Shown: positions 12,335 to 26,560, counted from the first letter of the stretch. The stretch: 64,000 nucleotides of DNA from Combretum micranthum (GCA_024138025.1 JAMXBD010000368.1:744001-808000); one strand, 5' to 3'. The notes: a model not told the origin generated them from the letters alone. A program made the numbers and translations.

Positions 12335-15300
12335 TGAAATCAAATACTTGTTTAAAAATATCAAGTTTAAACTCAAATCCAAATTAAATATCAAATTTTC
12401 ATTTTCAAGCTTTTGAAATGTGTTTTTATAACACGTCATAAATTTCTAATATATATGTTCTTAAATTATTTTATAATTATTTGTGGTACTAAAAATAATT
12501 ATCAGAAAGATTTAAACTTTACCCTATTTTATAAATATCCTTTTATCTTATCCTTTTATCCTTATCTCTCTCTCTCCTTACAATTATGTGCTGCCCCCTT
12601 TTCTATTTTGTTTTCCATATGTTTCTTCTTCTTTTTCTTTCACTTCATCTACAAAATCAAGACTACAAATCTCCATTAAAACAAGAAATTGACAAGGAAT
12701 CAAGCTAGGAAAGAAGAGTAAAGAAGGAAAACAAGCTTGAAGTGTAAAGAGAACTCAAGAGTGCATGTGTTCCTAAAGGAGATAAGTGTTATTTCTTTGT
12801 TATCTTTGTTGTTTACTTTTGTAATTGGTAAATTGATGTTGAAATAAGTTAAAAGTGTTGTTTATATATGTATTTATTGAATTTATGGTTAATGGAGTTG
12901 GGATTGTGATGAAGAAGATGATGAATATTGAAGTTAGGGTTTATTGGAATGATTTGATGTTTGATGTATATGATGAGGGAATTTGTGCTTTTAACGTTGA
13001 TTAAAGTATATAATATGTTATATGAAGTTTTTATGATGTTTAAGTTATATTAGAACATATAAAAGTTGATATATTGTGTAAAGGAAACATAAAAAATGCG
13101 TGGATTGCTTTCAAAAAATTATCCCAGATCAGGCCTACCTAGTGCACGAGCTTGTGCTAATCAAAATAAGCTATCAGATCACTTTTTTAACCTCTGCCTC
13201 CTTGTACAAGGGCATGCATGTGGTTAAGTAGGTCATAAAACCTCGAAAAACTCCTCTCGGGTCACTTTTTAGTGCCTTACACGGCCCCGAGCACGGCCAT
13301 GTACTAAGTTGTGTACTTTCCTTTATTTCGAAGCTTGTTAGTAATTTATCCATAACTTTTTCATCTGACCTTCGATTGAGGTGATTCAAGTTGTGTTGGA
13401 AAGATTAAAAAGAGATCTACAATTTTTTTTTTTTTTTGAGTTTTTACAAATTCAAAATCTATCGATGCTTAGATTTCAGTTCTTTCCAGTTGTTGTGTTT
13501 TCCTAAAAAAAGTCAAAACTTGTTTTTGCTTTCTAAATGTTTGTTATTAAGTGTAAATGAATCTTTTTAAGTTAAAATGAGATAGATAAGTGATAATTGA
13601 TGTGTTATGTGAGTTAATTGATGTAATTAAACATGGGTTAAGTGGATTTACATATTTAACAAATAATTAGATTAAATCTAGAAGTTAGTTATAAAATGAA
13701 CTTAGTTAACAAACCTAGGTCCAATTTGACTAAATGAACTTGAATGGATTAAAATAGATTAGATTGTTTAACTTTGATGAATTTGGCTAAGTTTAAGCTA
13801 AATTAGGATTAAGTAACATGAATCTTAGATATATAATGAATTAGTAATTATCTAAGTCCAACTTGGCTTAATGAACTTCACTAAGCTAAAATGAGTTAGA
13901 TTGTGTAAGTTTAATCAACTTGACATAGCAAATGACTTAAATAAATAACTTAATCAATTTGGCTAGGATTTAGTTAAAAGGAGTTAATGGTTACTAATTG
14001 GTTTAAGTTAATGAGATAGGATAACCTTAGATTAACATGGTGAATATGTTGTTTCAAATGTGTGTTTAATTGGAAAAATGAATTTTTTTTATTTATGAAT
14101 TCTTTATTGATGCTTTTGTAATAAAACACTATAAACAAAGAGAAAAGGAAATACTTTGACAAACAAATGAGAACTATTCGTATTTTGGCAGGGCAATATT
14201 TGCAGCCATAGCGGGGTTCCTATTTAGTGTCTGCTCAAATAGGATTTCAATAAAAGTTTATATAAGTAGATAAATGAGTTATAGCTTAAGTTCTTATAAG
14301 AACTCAATTTCTTGAAACATATGTTTGAATCTGATTTGTGGATTCTCCTGGGTTATCTTCTAATTCTTTTGAGTTGTGGGAGACATCTAAAGGTACGCAA
14401 TAAGTTACGTGGTGATTGTTAGGATAAATATCTTAAATGGACTAAGAACTTAAACTCGGCCTAACAATTGCTTGAATTGGTTGTCTATTCTGCCATTTAA
14501 ATCCATTTCTAACCTGAGATGGTAGTTCGGTATTCGGTTTGGGGACTGGCACCTTGATCAGATTGGGGGCACGGTAATTTTAGGCACTTAGGCCACCCCT
14601 TTCATTGATATATGACTTTCATAAGTGGTACGGCAGATAGTCGATAGGGTAATTGGTATCGGCATAACATTTGCTTAAACTTGGGGAGGAAATCCCATGG
14701 TTTATGCTTGTGAGGTTTTTTTTTTTTTTTTGTGTTTATAAACCAAAGCCTTTTAACTTTATAATTTTCTAAATCGCTCTTCTAACTACGGTTTCCACAG
14801 GGCAAGCGCAACCATCAGATGTAGTATAGAGAAAATGATCTAGGTAATCCAAAGGAAAGTTAGCAAGTACTTCTACTTCTACCCTTTTTCTATTATCTAG
14901 CCGATGAAAAACAAGAGGGAAAATCTATCAAACTAAGAGCTAATCTAAACCTAAACTAATAAAAGCAGCAATCAAAAGTAGGAGATCTCATAGTCGCATA
15001 CAAAACTGAAGATAAATCAATTCACAAGGTTACTTAGGTCATACTTCACCTTAGATCTATTCATGTAACTTAAGGAATTTATTAGAGAAATGGTTGTGTT
15101 GATTATTGAACCGTCGAATTCGCTAATTTAAATTAAAGCTTCTCTCAAAGTCAATAACTCTAGATCTAATCGAAACCAGTAGTATGAAATTCCAATTAGA
15201 TCTACGTAAAGCTTAAGAACCTGTTGCTTTAGAAACCCAACTCAATGAATTTAAAAAAAAAAGTGACGGAACACTTTCACTTGTCCTCGGCAAGAGGTAT

Positions 15301-17013
15301 CTAAGATCAATCTCATCAATAGTCTAGATCTATCAATTAAAATGATCCCTCGATCTATTTTAACGAAATTAAACATGAACTCATAGCATGCACTATACAA
15401 ATTCAAGATCTATTAAGGTTGAGCTATTGAATTCAATAAATCAATCACGTTTTCAACAAAAACACAGTTTAGTTACATGAAATCGATCAAGGATTCACAA
15501 ACCCAACAAAATAAAACTACTCCTCCATGAATATGGCAATACAAATCAAAGATTCAAAGAAATAGCATAAACCCATTAATAGATAAAGCAATAAGAATAG
15601 AAATCCTTGATGAATTGAACGTTGAAGCACAAGCTGCTATGAAACACTAAGAGGTCTTGTGTTTCTCTCTTTAAAGAGGAAAATTCATTCTTCTAATAGG
15701 GTTTTTTGTAAAACCCTTCCAAAACCCACAAAGATATCTCTCTTTTTATTGCTAGCCCTCTCAAGATCTGTGTCTCTTTTTTAATGACAGCAAGATGGGC
15801 TTTTATATTCTGCTAATTTCATCCCTCCCTATTCTACCTTCATTGTGCTGAAGGGAGGGCTGCAAATAAAATGCTTGTTCTTTGTAAAGTCCGATCGAAA
15901 CTTGCTTTATTTGCTTCAAATTATCATATAATCTTCCAAATAAGCTCGTGAAGCCTGAAAACAAGTTTTAACAAAATAAATGTCTTTTTCTTCATTAAAA
16001 TACAAAAATTGCATAGTAAATATGTCTAATTAAGCTCAAATAATATGGGTCTTTTAAAACTTATCAGTTTAGTTCAACGTTTATGGGAACGATGAACTAT
16101 ATTCATGTTATGGACAGAGTTTAAGTAGAGTCGAGTAATGGCTGAGAATCCTAGATGAGACTATTATTTCTTGTTTTCGGATATATCATCTAGGAGATAA
16201 AAGTATCTGGACTGCTTATATCAACCCCTAAGCATAGTGATTGTTACTCAGGTTCCCTCGCGATCTCTGTTATCCGGAGTTTGAATACTCCCATGCTGAT
16301 TGTTTACTTTAATGAAAAGATAATAACTTGTTGTTTGTTGTATTGCATTTAGCTAAATTTGTGTGCCACATCGCTTGTGAGTGCATTACTGTGTACTGAG
16401 CTTCGGCTTATTATTGTTGTTATTGTTCTTTTGTTAGGTGTTATTGTTGATGAAGATGGTGATGATGAGATGTTGAGGATGGTGTTGATGTTGTTGAGTT
16501 GTTATGGTTGATGTTGATACTAAAGTTGATGATGATGCTTGTTTCGGGTTTTTGGGGCGATCAAGAAGACCCGTAAGAATGAGTGAAGTGGGCTAGCACC
16601 GTTGAATGTCTATATTTTCTTTTATTTTGATTTATTTAGTAAGAACTGGATTTATTTACAAATTTTTAATTCTTTTAATGGGGCTTGCTAATGCTCATAT
16701 GTTTTGTAAATGATAGTTTACCCCTAATAGTAGATTATAAAGTGCTCTTCTAAAGTTTTGTTTCTTAGAAAATTGGTTTGCTCTGTAAGGAGTAGAGTTT
16801 TATAAATGGTTTTAATAAATTGTTTTCCGCTGCTAAATTTAGTTGTTACCAGAATCTAACTGAATGATTTCATAACCTAAAAATGAGTAGCAATGTTCAA
16901 CATAAACAAAAATCTTTTAAAGGAAGTCTGAGCGTGTAATACTTTAGAGTATTATACATGGCGGTAGCGCCTTAAGTTATTTAATTAATCAAATTAAATT
17001 TTTAAGCGTTACA
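12335..17013 (+). mobile_element. Solo LTR, 2.7 kb family (copy A), carrying a nested insertion
   Basis: It starts TGAAATCAAATAC and ends TTTAAGCGTTACA, with ATTTT at 12330-12334 and 17014-17018. The 3' half matches copy B at 27674: GGTACGCAATAA (14392), GTTTAAGTAGAGTCGAG (16118), GGACTGCTTATATCAACC (16209), TGTACTGAGC (16391). Without the nested element it is about 3.3 kb, somewhat longer than its sisters. The AT-rich duplication could match by chance, so the left edge is less certain than the right. Confidence 0.65.
14705..16066 (-). mobile_element. Nested solo LTR of another family, 1,362 bp
   Basis: On the minus strand it starts TGATAAGTTTTAAAAGACCC and ends CCTCACAAGCA. The 5 bp duplication GTTTA lies at 14700-14704 and 16067-16071. 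Joining the flanks restores the phrase seen uninterrupted in the sister LTR near 29524 (CCATGG.TTA.TTCAA..GTTTATGGG), which confirms the insertion. A minus-strand TATA box (TATAAAAG, about 15800-15807) supports the orientation. It has no coding sequence. A poly(T) tract near 14716-14731 lies next to its 3' end. Confidence 0.88.
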
Positions 17014-17339
17014 ATTTTGATCGATCAAAGGAAGATGGTATTGGCTCCCATTAAAAGAAACTCCATGCGTGGTCCTCCAAAATATGGTAAGAGTTTAACC
17101 TAACTTTAGGTACTTTGCATGTTTCTTCATTACCACATAGATAGAACATTACATGTCTAGGAATTCTATTCTTTCATGAAAATTTTGTATCAATGTGTAT
17201 GTGTCTTTGTTTTAGCTTCATCAACGTATGAGAAACCCTCGTGTCATTTTACCCTTGTTCTATCATGTAAAGTTTTGAACTTTTTGCTTAATCTACATGA
17301 TGTTTACTCTACATTTGGAGATGTGTTATACATTGTAAT

Positions 17340-19356
17340 CCATTTTATATCACTGATCTTTATGGATAAACGCTTTGTTACTACTCATGGTGATGGTTAT
17401 TTCTCTGTAAAAGTCCACTATAATGGAGCTTTTGTTGAGTAGGTTTATTTTGATGAGAAAGTCCAAATTTAAGAATGGTGCCACATCGATACAATGTCAA
17501 TGATTTGTTTGGACAAATGACTTCAAAGATTAGGTTACCAAGATTGTTATGTACTATAGGGTAGTCCCAAGATTGGACTTCAACAAGGGCCTTTTGGCAC
17601 TTGAAAATGAATTGGATGTACTTCTTATGTATGCTGATGAAGATGAAAATCATATAGTGGATGTTTATGTGAAGCATTTGACTGTGGATGAATTAGATGA
17701 GATGCATACTCCAAAGGAGAAGCAATGAAATTAGGAGTTAAAATAATGATCCAAAAAGAGTGGAGCATGATGATAGCAACTCATGTGTGGTGAGTGAGTT
17801 GAGTCATACAAGACCTAGCAAGATGAAGGATGCAAAATGTATTAAAACAAGGAGACTATTGTTTGATGAAAGTGGAAGTAGTTGGTTTGTTTCAAGTAAT
17901 CATGATCTAAACATAGTTGATGATGCTAGGATAGGGAAAGGGGTAGAAGCACTTATTGCTAAGCAAGGTGAAATGGATAACATAAATCATCATGACAAAA
18001 CAAACAGGAGGTTAACAATGATACCTTCCAAAAAAGGGAAGTCGATGATTATAGTAATGATGATGGTAATAGGCAGGAATTTGATGAAGTCATTACAAGC
18101 CAAGGGAAATTGGGGATACATTCGAAGAACATGGAGAGATTGTTTGTCTTAATCATGATGATGGAATAAGGTAAGAGAATGATGTCTTCACATACCACAT
18201 GCCATGCAAGGAAACTAAGGATGATGGAATGAGACTAGATAGGGAAGAAGATACATTCCATGATGGTGAGGCAACATATATTGAGCATGATGAGCAAAAC
18301 ATTGAAGATATGACCCTAGACTATGAAGCAACAAACATGGATAATGCTAGTACTATTCAAGAGGCTAATATTGGACAATATAAATGCGAAGAACTAGGCT
18401 TAATAAAGACATCCAATGATGAAACAGAAAGAAATGAAAAAGATAGTGAAGATGATGACTTTGTTAAGTAAACTATGACTTGTCAAATGGGGATGATGAC
18501 TACTAATAAGTTACATCTGAAAATATTAAAAGGAAAAAAAAAAAGCAGGCAACACACAACATTCCAACACATACATCTACAGTGTTTGTTGAAGAAATGA
18601 AAGACCAAGATAGTGATTATGCCCCTTTAGATGACTCAGAAGATGAGTCTGATGGGCGTGAAAAGATTCACTTCCATGAGTTTAACAATGAAAGAGACAT
18701 GAGTGACCCAAAACTTATGCTTGGGCTTAAGTTTTGGAGCTTTATCTAGTTCAAGAGGGCTTGCAAAAACTAGTCCATAAAGAATAATTTCCAAGTCCAT
18801 TTCCTACAAAATGACAAAAGGAGATGTGCTACACCAAAGGATACAATTTCAAAATTTATGTAAGTAGGATTTCAAAGGCGGACCTCATGATGCAAATCAA
18901 GATTGCCAACTTCGACTATACATATGGTAAATTCTTTGAAAAATTTCATGTGACAGCTCAATGGTTAGCTGATATGTATGTGGAGAGACATAGGGCTGAT
19001 CCCTCTTGGAGTTTAGCTGGATTTGTAAACACCAAATGAGAAGAAACCGATTTCCACATAGGGAACATGAAAGCTTAACGAGCAAAGAATATGGTTGTGA
19101 AGTGTGTGTATGGGGATGAGTAGCTGCAATATAACAAGCTTTGGAGCTATAGGGATGGAGCTTATGAGAAAGAACCTTCATACAATCGTGATTATATTTG
19201 CAGATATGAGAATTTTTCAAAGGCATTTACGTATGCTTAAGACCACTGAAAGAGTCTTTCAAGAGTGGATACAGACCTTTGATAAGCATGGATGGTACAT
19301 TCTTGAAGGGAAATTATGGTGGACATCTCCTGTGTGCAGTAGGGATAGATCCAAAC
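17340..19356 (+). pseudogene. MULE (MuDR-type) transposase, N-terminal part
   Basis: A Mutator-like transposase would cut and move its element in the nucleus. Here it is broken by many stops and frame changes. The N-terminal piece (about 17363-17440) reads VHYNGAF followed by VYFDEKV, a typical start region of plant MULE proteins. An acidic linker follows (17760-18470). The FHEFN..RDM.DPK segment near 18680-18720 and the FKRACKN..IKNNFQVHF segment near 18750-18810 mark the MuDR DNA-binding domain. The catalytic domain begins with MDGTFLKG, whose Asp codon is at 19291-19293 (the first acidic residue of the triad), then reaches CAVGIDPN, where the next solo LTR interrupts it. The coding phase changes several times. 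Reading across the LTR rejoins the protein. Confidence 0.85.
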
Positions 19357-22300
19357 TGTAATCCCCTTAATTTTACATAACCCGATTATAATAAATATTA
19401 TAAATAAAATGTAGAATCATAAAAGAACTATAATAAAAACATCTGAAATCACTCCAAATTTTTCGCGATTTAAATTTTAAGTATAAACAAATTAGAATAA
19501 AGAATACTTATTAATAAGACTTTAAAAGCACAAAATGTTTGAAATAAAGTAAATGAAAGAATAAAGAAAACTGTTTAATGTTTAAAAACCTAAGTTTTAA
19601 TATTCGAAACATATCAATACCTTTAAGTTAAAAAAAATTCTGAGTCTATAGAAACTAAAATTCTGATCTAACCTAGTAACTTATAATTAGTAAAAAGAAC
19701 AAAGTGACAAATATATAATAAATATTAAATTTCTAATCTAATAAAAAATTTAGAATAAATCTATAAACTAGTAATGAATCCATATGTAATTTCCAACCCT
19801 GTAAATTTATAATAAAGTCAAATTAAGGGCAATATAATTATTAATTTATTAAAATACCACCAAACAAAACTTTTAAACAGATAAACTATAATTTACGATA
19901 GCATATATAAAAATTGAAAAGTAAAAGCCTTAAACTAAAGATTCTATGCATACCATAGTATTCAAAATATTTAATATCGATAATATGTAAATTTTCATCT
20001 AAAAATATTATCGAATAAATATTTATTATATGCGCCATTTGGACCTGTAAAATTGACTTTTTGCATAAGTTCATATTTTTCCCACTCCTTACACAGTTGT
20101 TGGTTATAAATTCATCATTTTCTTTTTGTTTTTGCATTTCCATTCATCCTATCCTCCTTACATTTTTTTTATTTCTTTTCCACGTTGTCTTCTTCTCCTT
20201 AATTCTGGTGCAAATGGAGAATGATCAAAGGCTATCAGGATCTTAATTTTTGCCAGCCAAAATTTGGATGCAATTTGCTCAAATAATTCACAAAGAAAGT
20301 CAACAATTTATACATTTGAGCCAACCAAAATTTTACAACTCAGAAACTCATTAAATGACAAATTTCACACACAAACAAATCCAATTCAATGAAGAATATC
20401 GACCAAAACGGCTGCTACATTCTTTCTTTTCTTCTTCTATTTAAATCCTTCATATGCAAGAGAACAAGAACATTCATTTGCAATAAACAAAGCTCAAACT
20501 CTCTCCAAAATTTGTTCTCTCTATAACCATTGAAACACACTCAAACCACACACAAATAACATCTAAAACATGCATCAAATTAAGCTTTGGAAAAAGAAGA
20601 ATAACCAAGGGAAAGAAGCACCAAGGTAAGAATAATTAGTTTTAAGGAGTTTAAACAATAAAGCATTATCTTAGATCATGTTTCTATTAATATAGGATCG
20701 AGACAAGCTTTGGAAGAAGGATTATCACCTTCAAATTCGTCCCAAAAAAGTAAAACTTACAAATACCCTAGTTGCACCATTTTCTTCTTATAAACTAAGA
20801 TCATGGACATGCTAGGATGTAATATGTTATCATAAGTGTATATATAACATGTATAAACACTTAAGAACACATTAGAATCAATTTGGATTATTATTATTAA
20901 ACTCATTATTAGTATAGTTATTACTAATCTTATTATTTTATTATGATTATTATTATTAAAATCAGTAGGGTTATAATAATTAAAACTATTGATATGATTA
21001 ATATGCTAATTAAGACTATTACTAATATTATAATTATTATTCTATTGTTACAACTATTATGATCATTATCAGTATAATTAATAATATAATTATTATTAAT
21101 ACTACTAATGTTATTATTGGTGTTATTAAGATTATTATTAATAATATGAACACTTTGTAGATACTATGATAACTACTAATATTATTACTAATAAGAATAT
21201 TATCATTGTTATTATCAATATTATGACTATTAAAATTACTACTATATGATTGTTATTGATGTGATTCTTTTGATTATTATCAATATAATTATTATGATTA
21301 TACTATTATGATGAACATTCATATTATTGTTATTATTATTATTCTAATGATTTTTATTATCATTATAATCCATAATATTATTATGAGTATTACACTTAAT
21401 GATATATTACTATTATAATTATTATTAGTATTAATATATTGTGATATACAATATTATTATCACTATTTTTTATATTATCGTACTTTATATATGAAGATAA
21501 TATAGTAATTGTAAAATACATATTTCATACATAAGAATGGAAATTTAAATTAGCTAAATTTTTTAGTAATATGATACCTATACATAACAAGAAAATTATA
21601 TGAAGTAAATGAAAAGAAACATGACGACACTAAACAACAGTAAATAAATACAGGTACTATAAGGGATTAGATAAGGAATAATATAAAGATAGCGATAATA
21701 ATAATTATAAAAATATAAGCTTGCTAAATACTAATTTTCCAAATACCGGATAGATATATATAAATACCTAACAAGATAAAGACAAGAAAAATTAAAATAA
21801 ATAATATAAATAGAACTAATATATCTTAAATGAATTATTTTACTAAGTAAAATCATATTGGGTTGATTAAGCTAATTTAGTAATTTAATTAGGTGATTAG
21901 TTTCAATCACTCAGCTTAGTTTCAATCACTCGGCTTAAATTAATATACTAGGTAAAACCATAAAAAGAAAGGAGTACGTAATTTCTAAAAGACATCTAAT
22001 TCATAATTAGTGTAAATTATAGTATAAGTTATACTATAATTAATATGGTGAATATGTTGTTTCAAATATCTTATTTTAGAAACTAATAAAAGGATAGATT
22101 GATTAAATAATAAAATTGGATAACCATTACAAATAGGAAGACTTCTCTTATAAATTCCATAACTTTGATCATAAGAAAATAATATATATATATATATATA
22201 TAAAGATAAAATTCTTAGTTAAATAAGTAGGGAATATACCAGAATTGATAACTAGGACCTGAAAGAATACAGTCAATATCGTTATATAAATAATAAAATA

Positions 22301-23559
22301 ATAATAAATATCTGTTATTTCATTTTCATAGGAAACATAGATCAGTTCTTGGATTTCCAGTAGCATATTTCGATGGTTTAGCAAGGACCACAGGTGAGTA
22401 ACTTTGACCTTATTACATTGTTTGTGTTTGTAGTATAGCTTCACTTGTAATCATATAATAAACTGATATGCATGTGGAATTGGGTATACTGCATGCTACC
22501 TGGTGTATGTTTGGCTGTCAAAACACTATATTGTAAGTGAAAATTCATTGCATGACGTTTAATGTATGAATCATGTTATTGTTTGTTTGTAAATTGTATG
22601 ATCACCTTAAATTTGACTAAAAACTACTGGTACCATATAGGAAATGGTCACGCATCACATAAATTGCATATATTGCATAAAACGTGGCCACCTACTCATG
22701 TTAGTATTTCAGACCTCTGGTAATGCTTGGTAAATCTAGGCCTATAAGGCTAATAGTCATACGCAAGGTTACCTTAGAGTCTGTTTAAAAGGTAAGCGAA
22801 GGAACGCCGCTTATGGTATTGCTTGAAATGACTAACACCTAGTGGAGGAGTTTAAGGCAGAAAATAAGAAATGAGAGAGTTAATATATGGTTAATTTAAA
22901 GAGATAATTAAAGTGAGGATTGTTGTATTCTTGTATGCTTAGTCACCCCTGGGTAGGTGAACCACATAGTCATGTGATTCCTTCAACCCCCAAGAGAAGG
23001 AATAAATCTCCATTGGTTTAGATTCTGGTCATCCAAACTGCGTGTGCCTCATATGGTTTCTTGTTGCATTTCATATGTTTGGTAATTATACTTGTTTGTT
23101 ATTATTTCATGTGTGATCTGGTCAAGTTATCTCACTAAGCTCGTGGTTCGCCCACCCCTCAACAGTTTTTGTGTAGGATTAATACTAGTTGGGATTGAGC
23201 TAGGAATATGTGAAGAGAGCTTCTCCAACAGGCTTCATTGAAGATAGAAATATAGGATATGATAACTTAGAATGTAAATTAGATAAATTACATAATAAAT
23301 GAAATTTGTAAGCTGTAAGTTTGAAACCCATTTTCACTATTTGGTAGGGGATACCGATTCTCTACGATCTTGATAGAAAGTGGAAAATTGGATTCCATAG
23401 TTGAAATCCAGTAATATAATAAATCATTTATATGATAGACATTGATAAATAAATAGATCCTTGTACACTCTGACTTACAAGACGACTCTCATATTATGGG
23501 TGCACACGTGATATGATAGCTTTAATTAATCCTACTAGGCCCCCTTTTGAGGCGTGACA
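19357..23559 (+). mobile_element. Solo LTR, 4 kb family (copy F), inside the MULE catalytic domain
   Basis: It starts TGTAATCCCCTTAA and ends TTTTGAGGCGTGACA, with exact duplication CAAAC at 19352-19356 and 23560-23564. It is 4,203 bp with no coding domain. Landmarks are shared with copy E: GGTGAGTAACT (22392), AAAAACTACTGGTACCATA (22618), ACGCCGCTTATGGTATTGC (22804). A TATA-like box lies near 20440, followed by a leader and a GGTAAG donor-like site near 20624. ATT-rich sequence fills about 20880-21450. Confidence 0.92.
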
Positions 23560-24711
23560 CAAACAATTGCATCTTCCCTATTGCATATGCCGTGGTTCAA
23601 GTTGAAAATAAAGAAAATTAAAAGTGGTTCCTTGACCTATTCAAGCAAGATCTGGACATCTCTAATAGCCATAGTGTTAATTTCATGTCTGATCGGCAAA
23701 GTTGGGTTGTCAAAACTTATTGTAAAAAATGATAGCTTATGTTTAATATGGACATATAGTGTAGTTATTATTGTCAAAACCTGATTAGTGCAGGACCTTG
23801 TTGGTGCAGTGAAGGAACTCTAACAAAATGCTAAACATAGAAATTGTGTTGGACATATATGGACAAACTATACACAAAGGTATGAAACTATAGATATACA
23901 ATATATCTTGCAAATATATAGTGTTAGTGCATATCGACATTGGTTTTATGTTGGATTTGGTGTGAGACAGGTGGGAAAGTAAGAAGCTAAAAGACCATAT
24001 ATGGAATGTAGCAAGAGCAACATATGTTCTAAGGTTTGAGTTTTGGATGATAGAAATTGAGAAAGAAAACAAAGAATGGCTTAGCAACATCCCATTTGAA
24101 ACATGGTCAAGAGCATATTTCTCAGACTATTAAAAATGTGATATGTTTCTCAACAATCTTTGTGAATGCCTCAATGGGTATGTGTTTTTGAATATGTTGA
24201 TTATTTACAAGCAGATTATGAGTTATTTTATATCCTTTTGCTAGGTAATTTCAGGTACATTTTGGAAGCAAAAAGTAAGGCTGTCATCACCATGCTTGAG
24301 ATGATTGGGAATAAGCATATGAGAAGAATGAAGAAGAAAAGAGATTGGATTCAAAAAAATTATAGACCAAGGAAAAGGTGTTATATGTCCAAAAACTATA
24401 AAGAAGTTGAAGAAGTTAAAGGAGGAATCAACCCAATTTTACCCATATTTCATTAGAGAACCAAAGATAGCATACCATGGATTTGGCACTATCTTTGTTA
24501 TGGATATGGTGGATAGGAAGTGCACATGTAGAAAGTGGGAGCTTATTGGGATACCTTATGCACATGCAATAGCATGTATCTATCAATATAATGAACAACC
24601 TAAGGAATATGTGGACAATTGCTACGAAGCATCTACATATATGGATATGTACAAATACATCATCAATCCAATTGATGGTATTTAAATGTGGCCAAAGCCT
24701 TTGATGATCAG
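23560..24711 (+). pseudogene. MULE transposase, catalytic and SWIM part
   Basis: This continues the transposase interrupted at 19356. It reads NCIFPIAYAVVQVENKEN, then WFLDLFKQDL and FMSDRQ (second catalytic Asp region), typical of the MULE DDE domain. The distal piece has KLKDHIWNVARATY and FVNASMG-like residues. A SWIM zinc finger lies at about 24515-24580 with CTCRKWELIGIPYAHAIAC, that is CxC followed by HxxxC. Stops and frame changes are frequent (for example a TAA in place of a Trp-region codon near 23613 and TAA near 24131), so no full protein is made. It ends at the target site of the next insertion. Confidence 0.85.
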
Positions 24712-24719
24712 GTACCTAT

Positions 24720-26115
24720 TTGGGCTACAAATGAAGCAAGCTACTCAAGTTCGATTTGGCTCGAGCTTGTTTAGTAAATAGGTTAAACTCAAGCTCAAAA
24801 TAAGGCTCATTTATTTAAACAAGCTAAGCTTGAGCTTTTGACCAAGCTCATAAGCTGCTTGTTGAGAGCTCGCAATCAAGTTCGTTAGCTAAGTTCATGA
24901 ATAAGCTTATTAAGAGCTCGTGAATTTTTTTATATGTTACTTTAATAATTACTTATTTTTATTTTTATAATTTTATATTAATATATTATCATATTTACTC
25001 CTTTAAATAAATTAAAAATTTCATAATACAATGGATTTGAGAATTAACTATTCTATATTAATATAATATTATATAATATGTATAGTTATTGTATTAATAA
25101 GAATTTATTAGTATGATATAAATTATATAATGTTATACAAAAAGTAAAATATAGGGCAAGTAATGAAATTCGAAATTTGAAACAAGGAAAAAAAATGAAA
25201 TCTGAAAAGTTATTCAAATTTTACAAAGCAAAGGAAAAAAGGAAAAAAAAAAACCTAAAAGCCTATGAAAGAGAAAGGTACACAGAAGACAAAACACATG
25301 AATCATTGCACAATGGCCAGAGCTTCTCAATTTTTCATCTCGCTCTTTTAAACCTTAATTCCCACTTCTCATTTTTCAACCCTTTTCTCTAGAAATTCAA
25401 GTATTCAATGGTCAATTAGTCTTCTTCCTTGCTTCTTTGTCAATCTTCTCCTCTGATGAACATAGGTTTTAATTCATAAGAAAGAGAAAGGTTGTTTATT
25501 TTTTTTTTCTTGTCCATCCTCATCAAATAAGGTATGATTAAGTACAACCTCTCCAAGGTTGTCGTTCTTTAGTTGACAACAAACCCTCTAATGTTTTTGT
25601 TTTGGGTCATCCGGAGCTTACGCATCGCATGATAATCAACCATTTCAAACGCCCCAAGATCCAACACAAATTTAGGGCTTTAAGGTTTCTGATTCTATCA
25701 TGAAATCAAATGTTGTGTTCTTCACTAACGGGGAAAGAAGGAATAAAAAGAGGCAATGATGATTCTATAGTAGGTTCCTTTGTTTTATGGGTAGTTTAGA
25801 AATCTCAGGTTTGGATTGACGAGCCTCCTCCAAAATCTCTTCAACCTCTTAAACCCACTCATTTGTCTCTTCCACTTGCTCAGGCTCACTTACGCACTAA
25901 GGGGCTTCTAAGCTTGGCTCGTTTAAGTCTAGAGGTTATTTAGCTAACAAGTCTAACAAGCCAAGCTTGAGCTTACAAATTTTAATGAGCATGAGCCTGA
26001 GCTTTTATATTCCAATCTAGCTTAAGGCTCGACTTAGTTTAGGCCTATTAAAATTTAAATGAGCCGAGCCCAAGCATCCAAAAGCCCAACTTGGATCGAC
26101 TCGTTTGCACCCTTA
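24720..26115. mobile_element. Non-autonomous hAT-like element, 1.4 kb
   Basis: Ends are TTGGGCTACAAATGA on the left and, reverse complemented, TAAGGGTGCAAACGA on the right, flanked by an 8 bp duplication with one mismatch (GTACCTAT 24712-24719, GTACCCAT 26116-26123). Subterminal copies of GGCTCGAGCTTG-type words occur in both orientations, as in hAT elements. No transposase is seen. The interior is AT-rich with poly-A tracts near 25190-25255. Removing it restores a continuous MULE reading (DDQVP then IEPPHEV), which independently supports the boundaries. Confidence 0.82.
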
Positions 26116-26560
26116 GTACCCATTGAGCCCCCACATGAAGTAGAGAGGAAAAAAAAAGTCCAAAAGGAAATAGTAAGAAGAAAGGAAGCAAAGGAGCTTG
26201 AAAGTGCAAGAACTAGTCACAAAAGGATTGGTAGAAAAAGGCTCCATTCAGATCACATGTACTATATGTGGATTTAAAGGACATAACGAACAATTCCACA
26301 TGAAGGGATAGAACAAGGTAAAATGAAATGCAATTTGCTTTTTCCATAGTTTCATTAAATTTGTCATGTGAAGTTGCCAAGTTAATTTGTTTTCTAATTC
26401 AACAGAACAAGAAAAGAAGGCAAGCACATGATGAGACAACAAGTAACCAAGATACAACTCGAGGAAGTGATGGAGCAAATGATGGAAATGGGAATCCTAA
26501 AGAAATTAACATGCTCTCACAACCCATAGTTCATCCCAGCCAGTGCACATAGCCAAGCTC
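26116..26560 (+). pseudogene. MULE transposase, C-terminal zinc-knuckle part
   Basis: The reading resumes with IEPPHEVERKKKVQKE, a basic linker, then a CCHC-like knuckle near 26254-26300 (CTICGFKGHNEQFH, with His in the last position) followed by MKG. This is the usual tail of plant MULE transposases. A GT..AG intron of about 90 bp probably follows (donor near 26319, acceptor CAACAG near 26404), then a hydrophilic Q/N-rich tail ending near 26550. A frame change separates the basic linker from the knuckle. Confidence 0.75.

Noticed and set aside
17381..17677. 98-codon open frame on the minus strand
   Set aside because: It is antisense to the MULE N-terminal region and has no recognisable domain.
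6145..23559. LTR copies E and F as a 5'/3' pair
   Set aside because: Different exact duplications (GGATG and CAAAC) flank each copy, and the sequence between is unrelated to a retrotransposon interior.
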